From NCBI RefSeq assembly GCF_001659785.1, contig NZ_CP015961.1:310001-374000 (forward strand): a DNA stretch of 64,000 nt, read 5' to 3'. A program made the position numbers and the translations under genes. The notes beneath the pieces were generated by a model. That model saw only the letters and a list, made by a program, of their open reading frames with translations. It ran no database searches and was not told the DNA's origin. Shown piece by piece: positions 9,073 through 17,226 of the stretch. Positions within the stretch are counted from its first letter, which is position 1; each line of letters starts with the position of its first letter. This stretch comes from Dietzia timorensis. GTDB lineage: Bacteria > Actinomycetota > Actinomycetes > Mycobacteriales > Mycobacteriaceae.

Positions 9073-9129
9073 GGACACCCGAGCGCAGCGAGCAGGGAGA
9101 GAGGGCGAAGCCCGACCGACCGGGTGTCC
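9073..9129 (+). repeat. Inverted repeat upstream of the relaxase, candidate oriT
   Basis: GGACACCCG (9073-9081) and CGGGTGTCC (9121-9129) form a perfect 9-bp inverted repeat with a 39-base loop; a further GGACACC follows at 9140. It is 255 bases upstream of the relaxase start. Mob_Pre/MobV relaxases nick next to inverted repeats upstream of their own gene, so this is a reasonable oriT candidate. The surrounding 8300-9384 shows overlapping high-GC open frames on both strands but none with supporting features. Confidence 0.35.
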
Positions 9130-9384
9130 AATGGCGCCTTGGACACCTGGACCGAGGCTTGATACCCATAGGGGGTAGGGGTATGATCGGTGGGGACAGG
9201 GGCCCCGACGATCATGGACCTGCCTGGGTATCGACCTCGGGCCGGGTGGCCCGTCCCGCTTCACGGCGGTGTGGGCAGGCCGGTGAGCGCAAGCGAGCCC
9301 GGCCAGGGCCCCACGGCGACGGGGAGTGGGTCCCGCCGCAGGCGGGGATCTTCATTTCAATCGGCCGACGGAGGAGGGCGAGTC

Positions 9385-11118
9385 GTGAGCGAAGCGAGCA
9401 CCGGCACGAGCCGCAAGGGCCGTGCGTCGATGGACATCGACGGTCACCGGTCGGCGGACGGCACCCGTCGGGGGCATTCGCGCTCGCGCAAGAACATCTC
9501 GACCGAGGCTCAGCGCAAGACCGCTGGGCCAGAAGCGGTGGCGTGGTACGCCGCGCAGAATCCGGCGGTGAATATCGAGAAGACGTATTTGAACGTCGAC
9601 CGCGTGAACGATGGTGATGGCGGGTTCCGCGAGACCGGGTCGATCGCCGAGGTGGTCGCCTACGGTGACGCCCGCGAGGAGCGGGTGCGCAAGGGCATCA
9701 AGACCGGGGAGCGCTTCGCGGTCACGCAGGTACATCACCTTCCGTGGTCCTATGTCGAGGAGGACGGCACGTTCTATCAGCCGCGGCACCGTGACGGGAC
9801 GCCCCGTGTGGATGCGGAAGGGCTGCCCGTGATGCTGCCGCGATACAGGGTGATCCCGGGCATGGAGGACGAAGCGCGGAGGTACTTCGAGGACTGCCTG
9901 GAGTTCGACGCCGCGCTCCTGCCCGACGGGCAGAAGGGCATCCACGGATACAGCATCCAGTTCGACGAGCACCGGCCCCACTTGCAGGTGCTCATGGACG
10001 CGTACTACGGGGCTCCGACGAAGAAGGACGCCGAGAAGATGGAGAACGGCTACAGCCGGGCGTTCGGGTCGCACCGCAGTGACCGACTAGTGCCAGCGGC
10101 CACGGACGAGGGCAAGGCCATCTTCAATGCGGACGGCACCCAGAAGATGGTCCGCGAGGGCAACAAGCGGAAGTTCGCGAGGTACCACCGCGAGTTCAAA
10201 GCATTCATGATCGAGCGCGGTCACCAGGTCGAGGCCGAGCGCGACGAGTTGCGCCACGATCGAAAACTCGAACACGAAGACTTCAAGGACTGGGCGAACG
10301 AGATGCTCATCCTCGAACAGGAGACGGTCGAGGTCGAGGCCGACCGCGATCAGGTCGCCCAGCACAGACTGGTCGTCGATGACGTCGCGGTCGCGGCCAT
10401 CGCCACGGCCGAGCGCACCGAGATGGAGGCCGAGCTGGTGGCCACCGCGACCGTGCAGCAGGCCGAGGAGGTCGCGTCGGGTGCCGAGCAGCGCGGCTAC
10501 CGGCGTGGGCTGAGCAAGGGGCGGAGCGAAGGTCGGGCCACTGGTCGCCGTGAGGGTGAGGAGATTACCGCCCGGGCGGAGAAGTCTGCTGAGCACATCC
10601 GGAAGGAGGCTGACCGCGTTCGTCGGTTGGCCATCCTTGAGACCCAGCGCCAGGATGCCGAGCACGCCGAGCGCATGGAGGCACTCGACGAAAAGCTTGC
10701 GGCGGCGCGTCGGTGGGAGGAGCGGGCGTTCGAGGAGGAGCAGCGCCAGGTCGATCTCAGCGAGGCGGCGCGTCGGACGCTGGGCGAAGCGCAGGTGGCC
10801 AAGGACGCGTACGAGGGTGCCGTCGAGCAGATCGAGATCAACAAGTCTGACCTTCCTCATCTGCGCGAGGAGGTCCTGGAGGAGACAAGGATCAAGACGA
10901 AGGACGGCGGGCAGAAGAGCCTCGCTGAGATCGCCGACCGAGGCGCGAAGAACAAACTGCTGCGCAAGTACGGTCCGTCGGCTGACGCCTCCATCCTGCT
11001 CACCACTCGTGGCCAGGCCGAGCGGAACCGGGCCCGGGCCGCGGAGAAGGTCAAGGGCGTCATGCCCGCTCAGGGCCAGCAGCGCGATCAGCGGTCCTCT
11101 CAGGGACAGAAACAGTGA
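9385..11118 (+). CDS. MobV/Mob_Pre-like plasmid relaxase with long coiled-coil tail
   Basis: 577 residues from the GTG at 9385. This start is preferred to the upstream GTG at 9190 because GGAGGAGGG lies just before it. The N-terminal half ends with IQFDEHRPHLQVLMDAYYG at about residues 190-208, matching the metal-binding motif of MobV relaxases (HxDExxPHxH), though with Phe for the first His and Gln for the last. Residues about 290-545 are a long charged coiled coil rich in Ala, Glu and Arg. Family role: nicking one strand at oriT for conjugative mobilisation by a helper system. It gives the integrated element a route between cells. The altered metal ligands leave activity uncertain. Confidence 0.7.
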   Translation: MSEASTGTSRKGRASMDIDGHRSADGTRRGHSRSRKNISTEAQRKTAGPEAVAWYAAQNPAVNIEKTYLNVDRVNDGDGGFRETGSIAEVVAYGDAREERVRKGIKTGERFAVTQVHHLPWSYVEEDGTFYQPRHRDGTPRVDAEGLPVMLPRYRVIPGMEDEARRYFEDCLEFDAALLPDGQKGIHGYSIQFDEHRPHLQVLMDAYYGAPTKKDAEKMENGYSRAFGSHRSDRLVPAATDEGKAIFNADGTQKMVREGNKRKFARYHREFKAFMIERGHQVEAERDELRHDRKLEHEDFKDWANEMLILEQETVEVEADRDQVAQHRLVVDDVAVAAIATAERTEMEAELVATATVQQAEEVASGAEQRGYRRGLSKGRSEGRATGRREGEEITARAEKSAEHIRKEADRVRRLAILETQRQDAEHAERMEALDEKLAAARRWEERAFEEEQRQVDLSEAARRTLGEAQVAKDAYEGAVEQIEINKSDLPHLREEVLEETRIKTKDGGQKSLAEIADRGAKNKLLRKYGPSADASILLTTRGQAERNRARAAEKVKGVMPAQGQQRDQRSSQGQKQ

Positions 11119-11176
11119 CAGGGAGGTGATGGACGCATGGGTATGGGATCTCTGATGACCGGCGGCGGCGCAGGGC

Positions 11177-11851
11177 TCACCGCCGGCGTGGAAGCCTGCG
11201 ATAACGGAGAACTCCTCGTTCGTCGCGAACTTGGCGCGCAAAGAAGGGGTGCCTTTCGGCGTAATGGTCCAGGGCTTGTTGCGCGAAGACTCGGAATTCC
11301 TCGTCGTTCCACAACTTGATGGTGTGTCGCCGCCGCAGTCTTGAGGTTTGAATGCCGTCCCTGTCATAGATCCAACCCCTATAGGGGTCCAGTTTTATTC
11401 GTCGATCGGCCGCCGAGTGCCCGTGTGGAACGGATGGGTAGGGGTCCGCGTCACCTTTATGAAACTCCCAGCGCTCACCCCCAACACTCGTGGCCAGATA
11501 CACGATTCCGGCATCTTCGCCGGGGTCAGAAGAATGTTCAACACGAAATTCGCCTGGCTCGTCGTCGCCGTCGTTCGACGTCCCACCCGCCCAAGTCTCA
11601 GTCTCTTCGGTGAACCAATCGAGTTCTTCGTCGAGGTCGTAGCCGAGGTCAGAAATAAAAGTATCAACAATTCGATGTTGATAGATGTTCCTGGATTGGC
11701 TGCGGCGATCTCGTTGATAGAGAGGGCTAACCATCGATCGAAGGGCCGCGAGCCGCTCCCGTAAGACGTGATCGGGAACGCGCAGAACATCGGCGCCAAG
11801 AATCCCCGTAGCGATGTACGCCTCAAAACCCAAGTCCGACAAAGCTTCCAT
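11177..11851 (-). CDS. Hypothetical acidic protein
   Basis: 224 residues, hydrophilic throughout, with a central acidic stretch (about residues 75-110, including DLDEELDWFTEE and NDGDDEPGE) and a basic end. No transmembrane segment, signal peptide or known catalytic motif is visible. It points back toward the relaxase gene and has no close partner on its own strand. Family unrecognised. The gene call rests on frame length and plausible amino-acid composition only. Confidence 0.45.
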   Translation of the reverse strand: MEALSDLGFEAYIATGILGADVLRVPDHVLRERLAALRSMVSPLYQRDRRSQSRNIYQHRIVDTFISDLGYDLDEELDWFTEETETWAGGTSNDGDDEPGEFRVEHSSDPGEDAGIVYLATSVGGERWEFHKGDADPYPSVPHGHSAADRRIKLDPYRGWIYDRDGIQTSRLRRRHTIKLWNDEEFRVFAQQALDHYAERHPFFARQVRDERGVLRYRRLPRRR

Positions 11852-12307
11852 CGCACTGACGCTACACAGGCGCGCTGCGAATGGGGAGATGTGGAAACAA
11901 CGCGTCCTGGCCGCGCAGCTTGTCGATGCCGGAGAGTGGTGACAGCCATGGCAGAGTCAGGTCGATTGAAGCGAAGATCGTGTGGTTGAACCGTGCAGTC
12001 ATGCGTCTCCTAGGTGTGAGTGGGCTGGATGAGTCACTCGCGCAAGGAGGTGCGCGGATCAGGAAGCGGCCTTATTACCGTTCCGGGAATCGCCGAGGCT
12101 GGCCTGACTGGTCATCACGCGGTCTCCGTAACGGGCCCGAGGGGCGACGGCAAGGTTTGCCGTACCCCAGATGATCGAATGGAGGTTCGAGGCGTGGTGT
12201 CGTCGGATCGGTGGACGAACCATCGCTGTCGGACGCCAATGGCACAGTGATTATCGCGGCGGCTCCGAGCCGCATCCGACAAACCGCACCACACGATAGG
12301 TAGACGT
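11852..12307. other. Intergenic region, no gene supported
   Basis: 456 bases between a leftward hypothetical gene and the rightward DUF3883 gene. Short open frames on both strands have no convincing start or family resemblance. It should contain the promoters of both flanking genes; GATAGGTAG just before 12308 may serve as ribosome binding site of the next gene. Confidence 0.4.
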
Positions 12308-13195
12308 ATGGCGAACGGCGACACCCAAAGGATCGGCACTGAGCTGTTCATTGATGAAGTCGAGCGTCGCGGAGGGGCGGTCGTGAAGGCGCCCGGCTCG
12401 GGGCAGGAGGCGTTGTACGACGTTACCGGGATCGGCGGTCAGAGCCACCGGATCAAGCTGAAGACCAAGAAGACGGTCCGGAGCGGCACTTGGAGGGGGT
12501 CCAAGAGGGCCGGCGAGGCGACGGCCGATCCTGGTCTCGACGCATGGGTCTTCGTGGCCAACGACGGAGATGTCGCGCAATCGGCGGTCGTGCCCGCCGA
12601 GCACATGCGTCGCGACGTTGCTGAGCGCGTGGCTCAATGGTTGGCCGACGACCCGTCACGGAGCGTCGAAAAGGACGATCATCTCGCCATCGGCTCCGAG
12701 CATGTCCAAGGCTGGACGGGGCGATGGGACCTCATCGGGCTCGGAGACGAAGCGCCGTCGGCAGCGGAACCGGAGGACGAGCCCGACGTTGTGCAGATCC
12801 TCACGGTCGGCCCGGCGGGCGCGGGCTTCGGCGACCCGGAGAGCAACCGACTTGTAGAAGCTGCGGCGGTCGAGAAGGTGACTGACTACCTGGAGGCCCG
12901 CGGCTACGTCGTGACGGACGTCGGGAGCAAGAAACTGGGCTGGGACTTGACGTGCGTGGGCGATGACGGCGACATCCGCCGCGTCGAGGTCAAGGGCGTC
13001 TCGGGCGCCACGCCGACGGTGCTGCTGACCGCGAACGAGTACCGATCCGCCCAGGAGGACAAAGGCTGGGAACTCGCGGTGGTGACGACGGCACTCGATT
13101 CGCCGTGCCTCACCTTCTACACCGCGGCAGACGCTACAGCCGCTGCCGCGCCGATGGTCTACCGACTAACGCTGCCGGGCGTACAGGAACGGTAG
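12308..13195 (+). CDS. DUF3883-domain protein, probable PD-(D/E)XK nuclease-fold defence protein
   Basis: 295 residues in two similar halves. The N-terminal part (about 1-110) reads like a small nuclease-fold domain without an obvious ExK. After an acidic linker, residues about 175-285 match DUF3883: NRLVEAAAVEKVTDYLEARGY, then DVGSKKLGWDLTCVGDDGDIRRVEVKGVSG. The GWDL Asp and the VEVKG motif are the expected PD-(D/E)XK catalytic pair. DUF3883 proteins are common in restriction and anti-phage loci. It opens the defence cluster that follows on the same strand. Substrate and any partner are unknown. Confidence 0.75.
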   Translation: MANGDTQRIGTELFIDEVERRGGAVVKAPGSGQEALYDVTGIGGQSHRIKLKTKKTVRSGTWRGSKRAGEATADPGLDAWVFVANDGDVAQSAVVPAEHMRRDVAERVAQWLADDPSRSVEKDDHLAIGSEHVQGWTGRWDLIGLGDEAPSAAEPEDEPDVVQILTVGPAGAGFGDPESNRLVEAAAVEKVTDYLEARGYVVTDVGSKKLGWDLTCVGDDGDIRRVEVKGVSGATPTVLLTANEYRSAQEDKGWELAVVTTALDSPCLTFYTAADATAAAAPMVYRLTLPGVQER

Positions 13196-13371
13196 GGCGT
13201 CGCCAGTGCCCTTTTCGTGCGTCGGCTCGGACCGGGCTCGCGAACATCTTGCCCTTGGTGGACTTCAGGCGGTCGATTCATTCGGCTTACGAGCAGCCAT
13301 TTTGTCAGAGGGCGCGGCTAGTGTTCGACGCAGGTCCACTTGGGGCTGCACGATGCCGAGGAGGCAATGAC

Positions 13372-13617
13372 ATGAGCAACGACAACAGACGTCATGTGGT
13401 CCCGAGCGACAAAGGTGGCTGGGACGTGAAGAAGCCGGGTGCGAGCCGGGCGAGCGCTCACACCGACACTCAGGCCGAAGCTATCGGACGGGCTAAGGAG
13501 ATCGTGACCAACGCGGGCGGCGGCGAGGTTCGCATACACGGCCGCGACGGGAAGGTTCGAGATTCTGACACCGTGGCACCCGGTAATGACCCGTTTCCGC
13601 CGCGGGACAAGAAGTAA
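13372..13617 (+). CDS. DUF2188-domain small protein
   Basis: 81 residues. HVVPSDKGGWDVKKPGASRASAHTDTQAEAI...A..IV and GGEVRIHGRDGKVRDSDT form the DUF2188 fold (an Arc-like, YdfA-type repeat). The ATG at 13372 follows GAGGAGG. It ends 9 bases before the TIR gene, so the two should be co-transcribed. DUF2188 proteins are often encoded beside DUF1883-TIR genes, but their role is unknown; an accessory or regulator of the TIR protein is an inference. Confidence 0.8.
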   Translation: MSNDNRRHVVPSDKGGWDVKKPGASRASAHTDTQAEAIGRAKEIVTNAGGGEVRIHGRDGKVRDSDTVAPGNDPFPPRDKK

Positions 13618-13626
13618 GCCACTCTG

Positions 13627-14406
13627 GTGCAGCATCTGTACTACGACCTGAAGCACCAGGAAAAAGGGGCGACGGCGGTGGTTACGCTCGACAAGCAGGC
13701 CAACGTTCAGTTGATGACCGCCTCGGACTACCGCTCGTACAAGTCGGGACGGCGGTACAATTACATTGGCGGCCTCGCCAAACGGTCGCCTGCGCGTCTG
13801 GGCATCCCTCGAAGCGGGCACTGGTATGTGGTCATCGACCTCGGCGGTCACGCAGGGAAGGTGCGGGCCGGTGTTCAGGTGGAACCTCCGCCACGAGGGA
13901 ACTTGCCCACGCTGCGCCAGCAGTCGAGCCCGGCACGGGATGTCGAGGTCCGCGAACCGGTCGAACCCGCTGGCGAGGCGTTGGGCGGCCAGACCTGGGA
14001 CGTCTTCCTGTCGCATGCGACTGAGGACAAGGAATCGGTGGCGGTCCCGCTGCGCGATGCGCTGACCAGGCGCGGTGTCAGAGTCTGGCTGGACAAGACG
14101 GAGATCAGGATCGGTGACAGCCTGCGTCGCAAGATCGACGAGGGGATCAGGTCGAGTCGCTTCGGCGTGGTAGTTCTTTCACCGTCGTTCTTCGCGAAAG
14201 GCTGGACCAATCACGAGCTGGACGGGCTTGTCACCCGCACTGTCGCAGGTGAGCAGACCATGCTGCCGATATGGCACGAGGTGACCGCCGACGATGTCCG
14301 CGGGTACAGCCCGTCGCTGGCCGACAAGCTGGCGCTCAACACCGCTGAGGTCGACATCGACGAGATCGCTGAGCAGATCGCGGCCGCGATAGCGCCACAG
14401 GACTAG
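13627..14406 (+). CDS. DUF1883-TIR domain protein, likely NAD-consuming immune effector
   Basis: 259 residues. Residues 1-80 (LYYDLKHQEKGATAVVTLDKQANVQLM, then RYNYIGGLAKRSPARL and PRSGHWYVVIDL) match DUF1883. Residues about 122-255 form a TIR domain starting TWDVFLSHATEDK, with VRVWLDKTEIRIGDSL (BB-loop region), VVVLSPSFFAKGW and NHELDGL, whose Glu near 195 is in the position of the catalytic residue of NAD-cleaving TIRs. Bacterial TIR effectors deplete or convert NAD after a sensor detects infection; here DUF1883 may be the sensor or ligand-binding part. The start is GTG. It follows the DUF2188 gene directly. Enzymatic activity is inferred from the family. Confidence 0.85.
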   Translation: MQHLYYDLKHQEKGATAVVTLDKQANVQLMTASDYRSYKSGRRYNYIGGLAKRSPARLGIPRSGHWYVVIDLGGHAGKVRAGVQVEPPPRGNLPTLRQQSSPARDVEVREPVEPAGEALGGQTWDVFLSHATEDKESVAVPLRDALTRRGVRVWLDKTEIRIGDSLRRKIDEGIRSSRFGVVVLSPSFFAKGWTNHELDGLVTRTVAGEQTMLPIWHEVTADDVRGYSPSLADKLALNTAEVDIDEIAEQIAAAIAPQD

Positions 14407-14517
14407 TTACGCGATCCCGAACCCGAGGGTTTCAGCCGTCGGTCCTCATGTGCGATGGAATGATGAGTGGGCCGACTGGCCGAGGGGTCAGCGGGTGCAG
14501 GCGAAGGGACCCCAGGC

Positions 14518-17226
14518 GTGGCAAGGCTGAATCTGAAAGCGGTCGAGGAGCGGGTCGCTCCGCTCGCACGGCGTGAGTCGTACGACCGGGAGTTCATCTT
14601 CGATCTACTCCTGGCCTATGGGAAGCCGAAGGGGAACGTCACCCGGCTGCGCAACGGGTCGCTCAACGTCGCAGCCGACAAGGATCGCGAAGTCGCGCAG
14701 AAGAATGTCGTCTACTTCCGTGAGACGGACCGCGAGCCGTTGGCTGACGTCGAGGAGCTGCGGACATCACCGGACGTCGTTCGGTACAACCCCCGGTTCG
14801 TGATCGCCACCGACTACGACGAGCTGGTCGCGGTCGACATGAAGACCGGCGAGAACAAGGTCTTTCCGATCCGCGACATCGACAAGCACTTCACGTTCTT
14901 CCTCCCCTGGGCCGGGATGGAGAAGGCGCAGTACACCTCCGAGGCGCACGCCGACGTCAAGGCCGCCGAGCGCATGGGCAAGCTCTTCGACGAGCTCTTG
15001 CAGGCGAACCCTGACCTCATCGACGAGCAGCATGGCCGCCATGCGCTGAACGTGTTCTTCACCCGACTGCTGTTCTGCTTCTTCGCTGAGGACACCGGGA
15101 TCTTCACCGACGAGCAGTTCACCACCGCGGTAGGGTCGCACACCCAGGCCGACGGGTCGGACGTGCAGGAGTTCCTGACCGACCTGTTCAACGCCCTGGA
15201 TACCGAGAATCCCGAGGACAAGGCGAGCTACTTGTCTGCGTTCCCGTACGTCAACGGTCGCCTGTTCGAGGTCACCAAGCAACATGTGGTGCCAGCGTTC
15301 ACCAAGACCGCCCGCGGGCTGCTGCTCGACCTGGGTGCGCTGGACTGGAGTGAGATCAACCCTGACATCTTCGGTTCGATGTTCCAGGCAATCGTGACCC
15401 CAGGGAAGCGGTCGGACCTCGGGCAGCACTACACGTCGGTGCCGAACGTCCTCAAGACGATCGAGCCACTGTTTCTCGACGAGCTCAAGGAAGAGTTCGA
15501 CGCGGGCTTCAGCAGCGTCGGCAAGCTGGAGAAACTGCTGGAGCGGATCGGCGCGATCAAAATCTTTGACCCGGCGTGTGGGTCGGGCAATTTCCTTGTG
15601 ATTGCCTACAAGGAGTTGCGGCGCCTAGAGCACGCGATCCTTGAACGACTTGCCGCCTTGAGCCCCAAACACCAGGTGCTGTACGCGGTGTCGAAGATCG
15701 ATATTGAGAACTTCTACGGCATCGAGATTGACGACTTCGCCGTCGAGGTGGCGATCCTGTCGCTGTGGATCGCGAAGCATCAGATGAACTCCGAATTCAG
15801 AGAGAAGTTTGGCGTCGAGATCCCGCTGATTCCACTCAAGGAAACAGGTCAGATTCGTGCTGGGAATGCGACACGAATTGACTGGAATACTGTCTGCCTC
15901 AACAACGGTGATGAGATCTACCTGATCAGCAACCCGCCGTACGTCGGGTCGAGTATGCAGACCGATGAGCAGAAGGCTGAGTTTAAAGGGGTCTTCGGAT
16001 CTCGCTCCTTTTCAAAAAACCTGGACTACATTACGCTATGGTTCGTCAAGGGTGCGGACTATATCGCTGGCACTCGCGCTCAGCTTTCATTTGTCACGAC
16101 GAACTCCATTGCACAGGGCGACCACGTCGGGCTGATGTTCCCCGCGATCTTCGATACTGGTGTCGAGGTGGGATTTGCCTACACATCATTCAAGTGGGAG
16201 AACAACGCCAAACGAAACGCCGGTGTCACGGTATCGGTTGTGTCACTACGCAATAGATCAAGCGCTGCCAAATATATCTTTACCGATGATCTAAGCATAG
16301 AATCGAAAAACATCAATGGCTACCTCGCTGACGCACCGAACGTGTACTTATCCCGCCGATCGGCGCCACTGGGCTCAGAGTTGCCGCGAATGGTCCGCGG
16401 GTCCCAGCCGTCCGATGGCGGGCATCTCATTCTTGAGGCAGTTGAGCGATCCTCACTCCTTGAAGAAGCACCAGAGTCTGCGCCGTTCATAAAGCGCTAC
16501 ATGGGGGCGTCCGACTTCATCAAAGATGACGCTCGATACTGCCTCTGGATTGAGCCGCCAGATGCCTCGATTGCTATGGCGAATCCGGCTCTGACTTCCA
16601 GGTTCTCGCGAGTTGCAGAGTTCCGTCGTAGCAGAAACGACAAGACAACAAGGGACTTCGCTGAACGTCCGTGGCAGTTCAAGCAGCCCGCTTATAAGCC
16701 TACGGATTCGATTATCGTCCCAAGGGTCTCGTCAGAGCGCCGAGAATACATTCCGATGGGTTACCTCGGGCCAGACACAGTCGTGTCTGACGCGGCCTTC
16801 GCGGTCTACGACGCAGAGCCGTGGTTATTCGGTCTGTTGACGTCGCGGATGCACATGGTGTGGGCAAGGGCTGTCGGCGGGAAGCTGAAAACTGATTACC
16901 GATACTCAAACACGATTGTCTATAACAATTATCCAGTGCCATCGTTGTCGGAAGTAATGAAAGAGCAGTTAACGGTCGCGGCTCTGCGGGTGCTGGATGT
17001 TCGTGAGTATCACTGCGAGAAGACTCTGGCTGAGCTCTACGATCCGAACAAGATGCCTGATGATCTGCGGGCTGCTCATTCTGAGGTTGACGCACTGGTG
17101 GACTCGATTTACTCCAAGCGTAGCTACGAGACTGATGAGGAGCGGTTGTCGGACCTGTTCGCTATGTATGAGGAGATGACCGCTGCGGAGCAGGCGGCGA
17201 AGCCGGCGAAGAGGAGCAAGAAGTGA
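14518..17226 (+). CDS. MmeI-like class I N6-adenine DNA methyltransferase
   Basis: 902 residues. An N-terminal region (about 1-150) contains RLNLKAVEERVAPLARR and FTFFLPWAGMEKAQY. A helical spacer follows, then a methyltransferase core with motif I IFDPACGSGNFLVIAYKELRRLE near residue 348 and motif IV ISNPPYVG near 470, both typical of gamma-class m6A enzymes of the MmeI/type IIL group. Residues from about 600 are the target-recognition and C-terminal helical parts. MmeI itself has an N-terminal PD-(D/E)XK nuclease (D...ExK); I see no such motif here, which fits cleavage being done by another subunit. The GTG at 14518 is chosen over 14467 because GAAGGGA precedes it and the family N-terminus begins there. 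Its stop overlaps the helicase start by 4 bases. Confidence 0.88.
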   Translation: MARLNLKAVEERVAPLARRESYDREFIFDLLLAYGKPKGNVTRLRNGSLNVAADKDREVAQKNVVYFRETDREPLADVEELRTSPDVVRYNPRFVIATDYDELVAVDMKTGENKVFPIRDIDKHFTFFLPWAGMEKAQYTSEAHADVKAAERMGKLFDELLQANPDLIDEQHGRHALNVFFTRLLFCFFAEDTGIFTDEQFTTAVGSHTQADGSDVQEFLTDLFNALDTENPEDKASYLSAFPYVNGRLFEVTKQHVVPAFTKTARGLLLDLGALDWSEINPDIFGSMFQAIVTPGKRSDLGQHYTSVPNVLKTIEPLFLDELKEEFDAGFSSVGKLEKLLERIGAIKIFDPACGSGNFLVIAYKELRRLEHAILERLAALSPKHQVLYAVSKIDIENFYGIEIDDFAVEVAILSLWIAKHQMNSEFREKFGVEIPLIPLKETGQIRAGNATRIDWNTVCLNNGDEIYLISNPPYVGSSMQTDEQKAEFKGVFGSRSFSKNLDYITLWFVKGADYIAGTRAQLSFVTTNSIAQGDHVGLMFPAIFDTGVEVGFAYTSFKWENNAKRNAGVTVSVVSLRNRSSAAKYIFTDDLSIESKNINGYLADAPNVYLSRRSAPLGSELPRMVRGSQPSDGGHLILEAVERSSLLEEAPESAPFIKRYMGASDFIKDDARYCLWIEPPDASIAMANPALTSRFSRVAEFRRSRNDKTTRDFAERPWQFKQPAYKPTDSIIVPRVSSERREYIPMGYLGPDTVVSDAAFAVYDAEPWLFGLLTSRMHMVWARAVGGKLKTDYRYSNTIVYNNYPVPSLSEVMKEQLTVAALRVLDVREYHCEKTLAELYDPNKMPDDLRAAHSEVDALVDSIYSKRSYETDEERLSDLFAMYEEMTAAEQAAKPAKRSKK

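Noticed and set aside
8353-9264. Long minus-strand open frame (303 codons) and overlapping plus-strand frames in the relaxase upstream region
   Set aside because: Pro/Arg/Ser-rich translation without any motif, no ribosome binding site, and equally long frames on the other strand; typical of open frames in GC-rich noncoding DNA.
9352-11367. Long antisense frames opposite the relaxase gene
   Set aside because: Leucine-rich complements of the Glu/Ala coiled coil; no motifs or starts.
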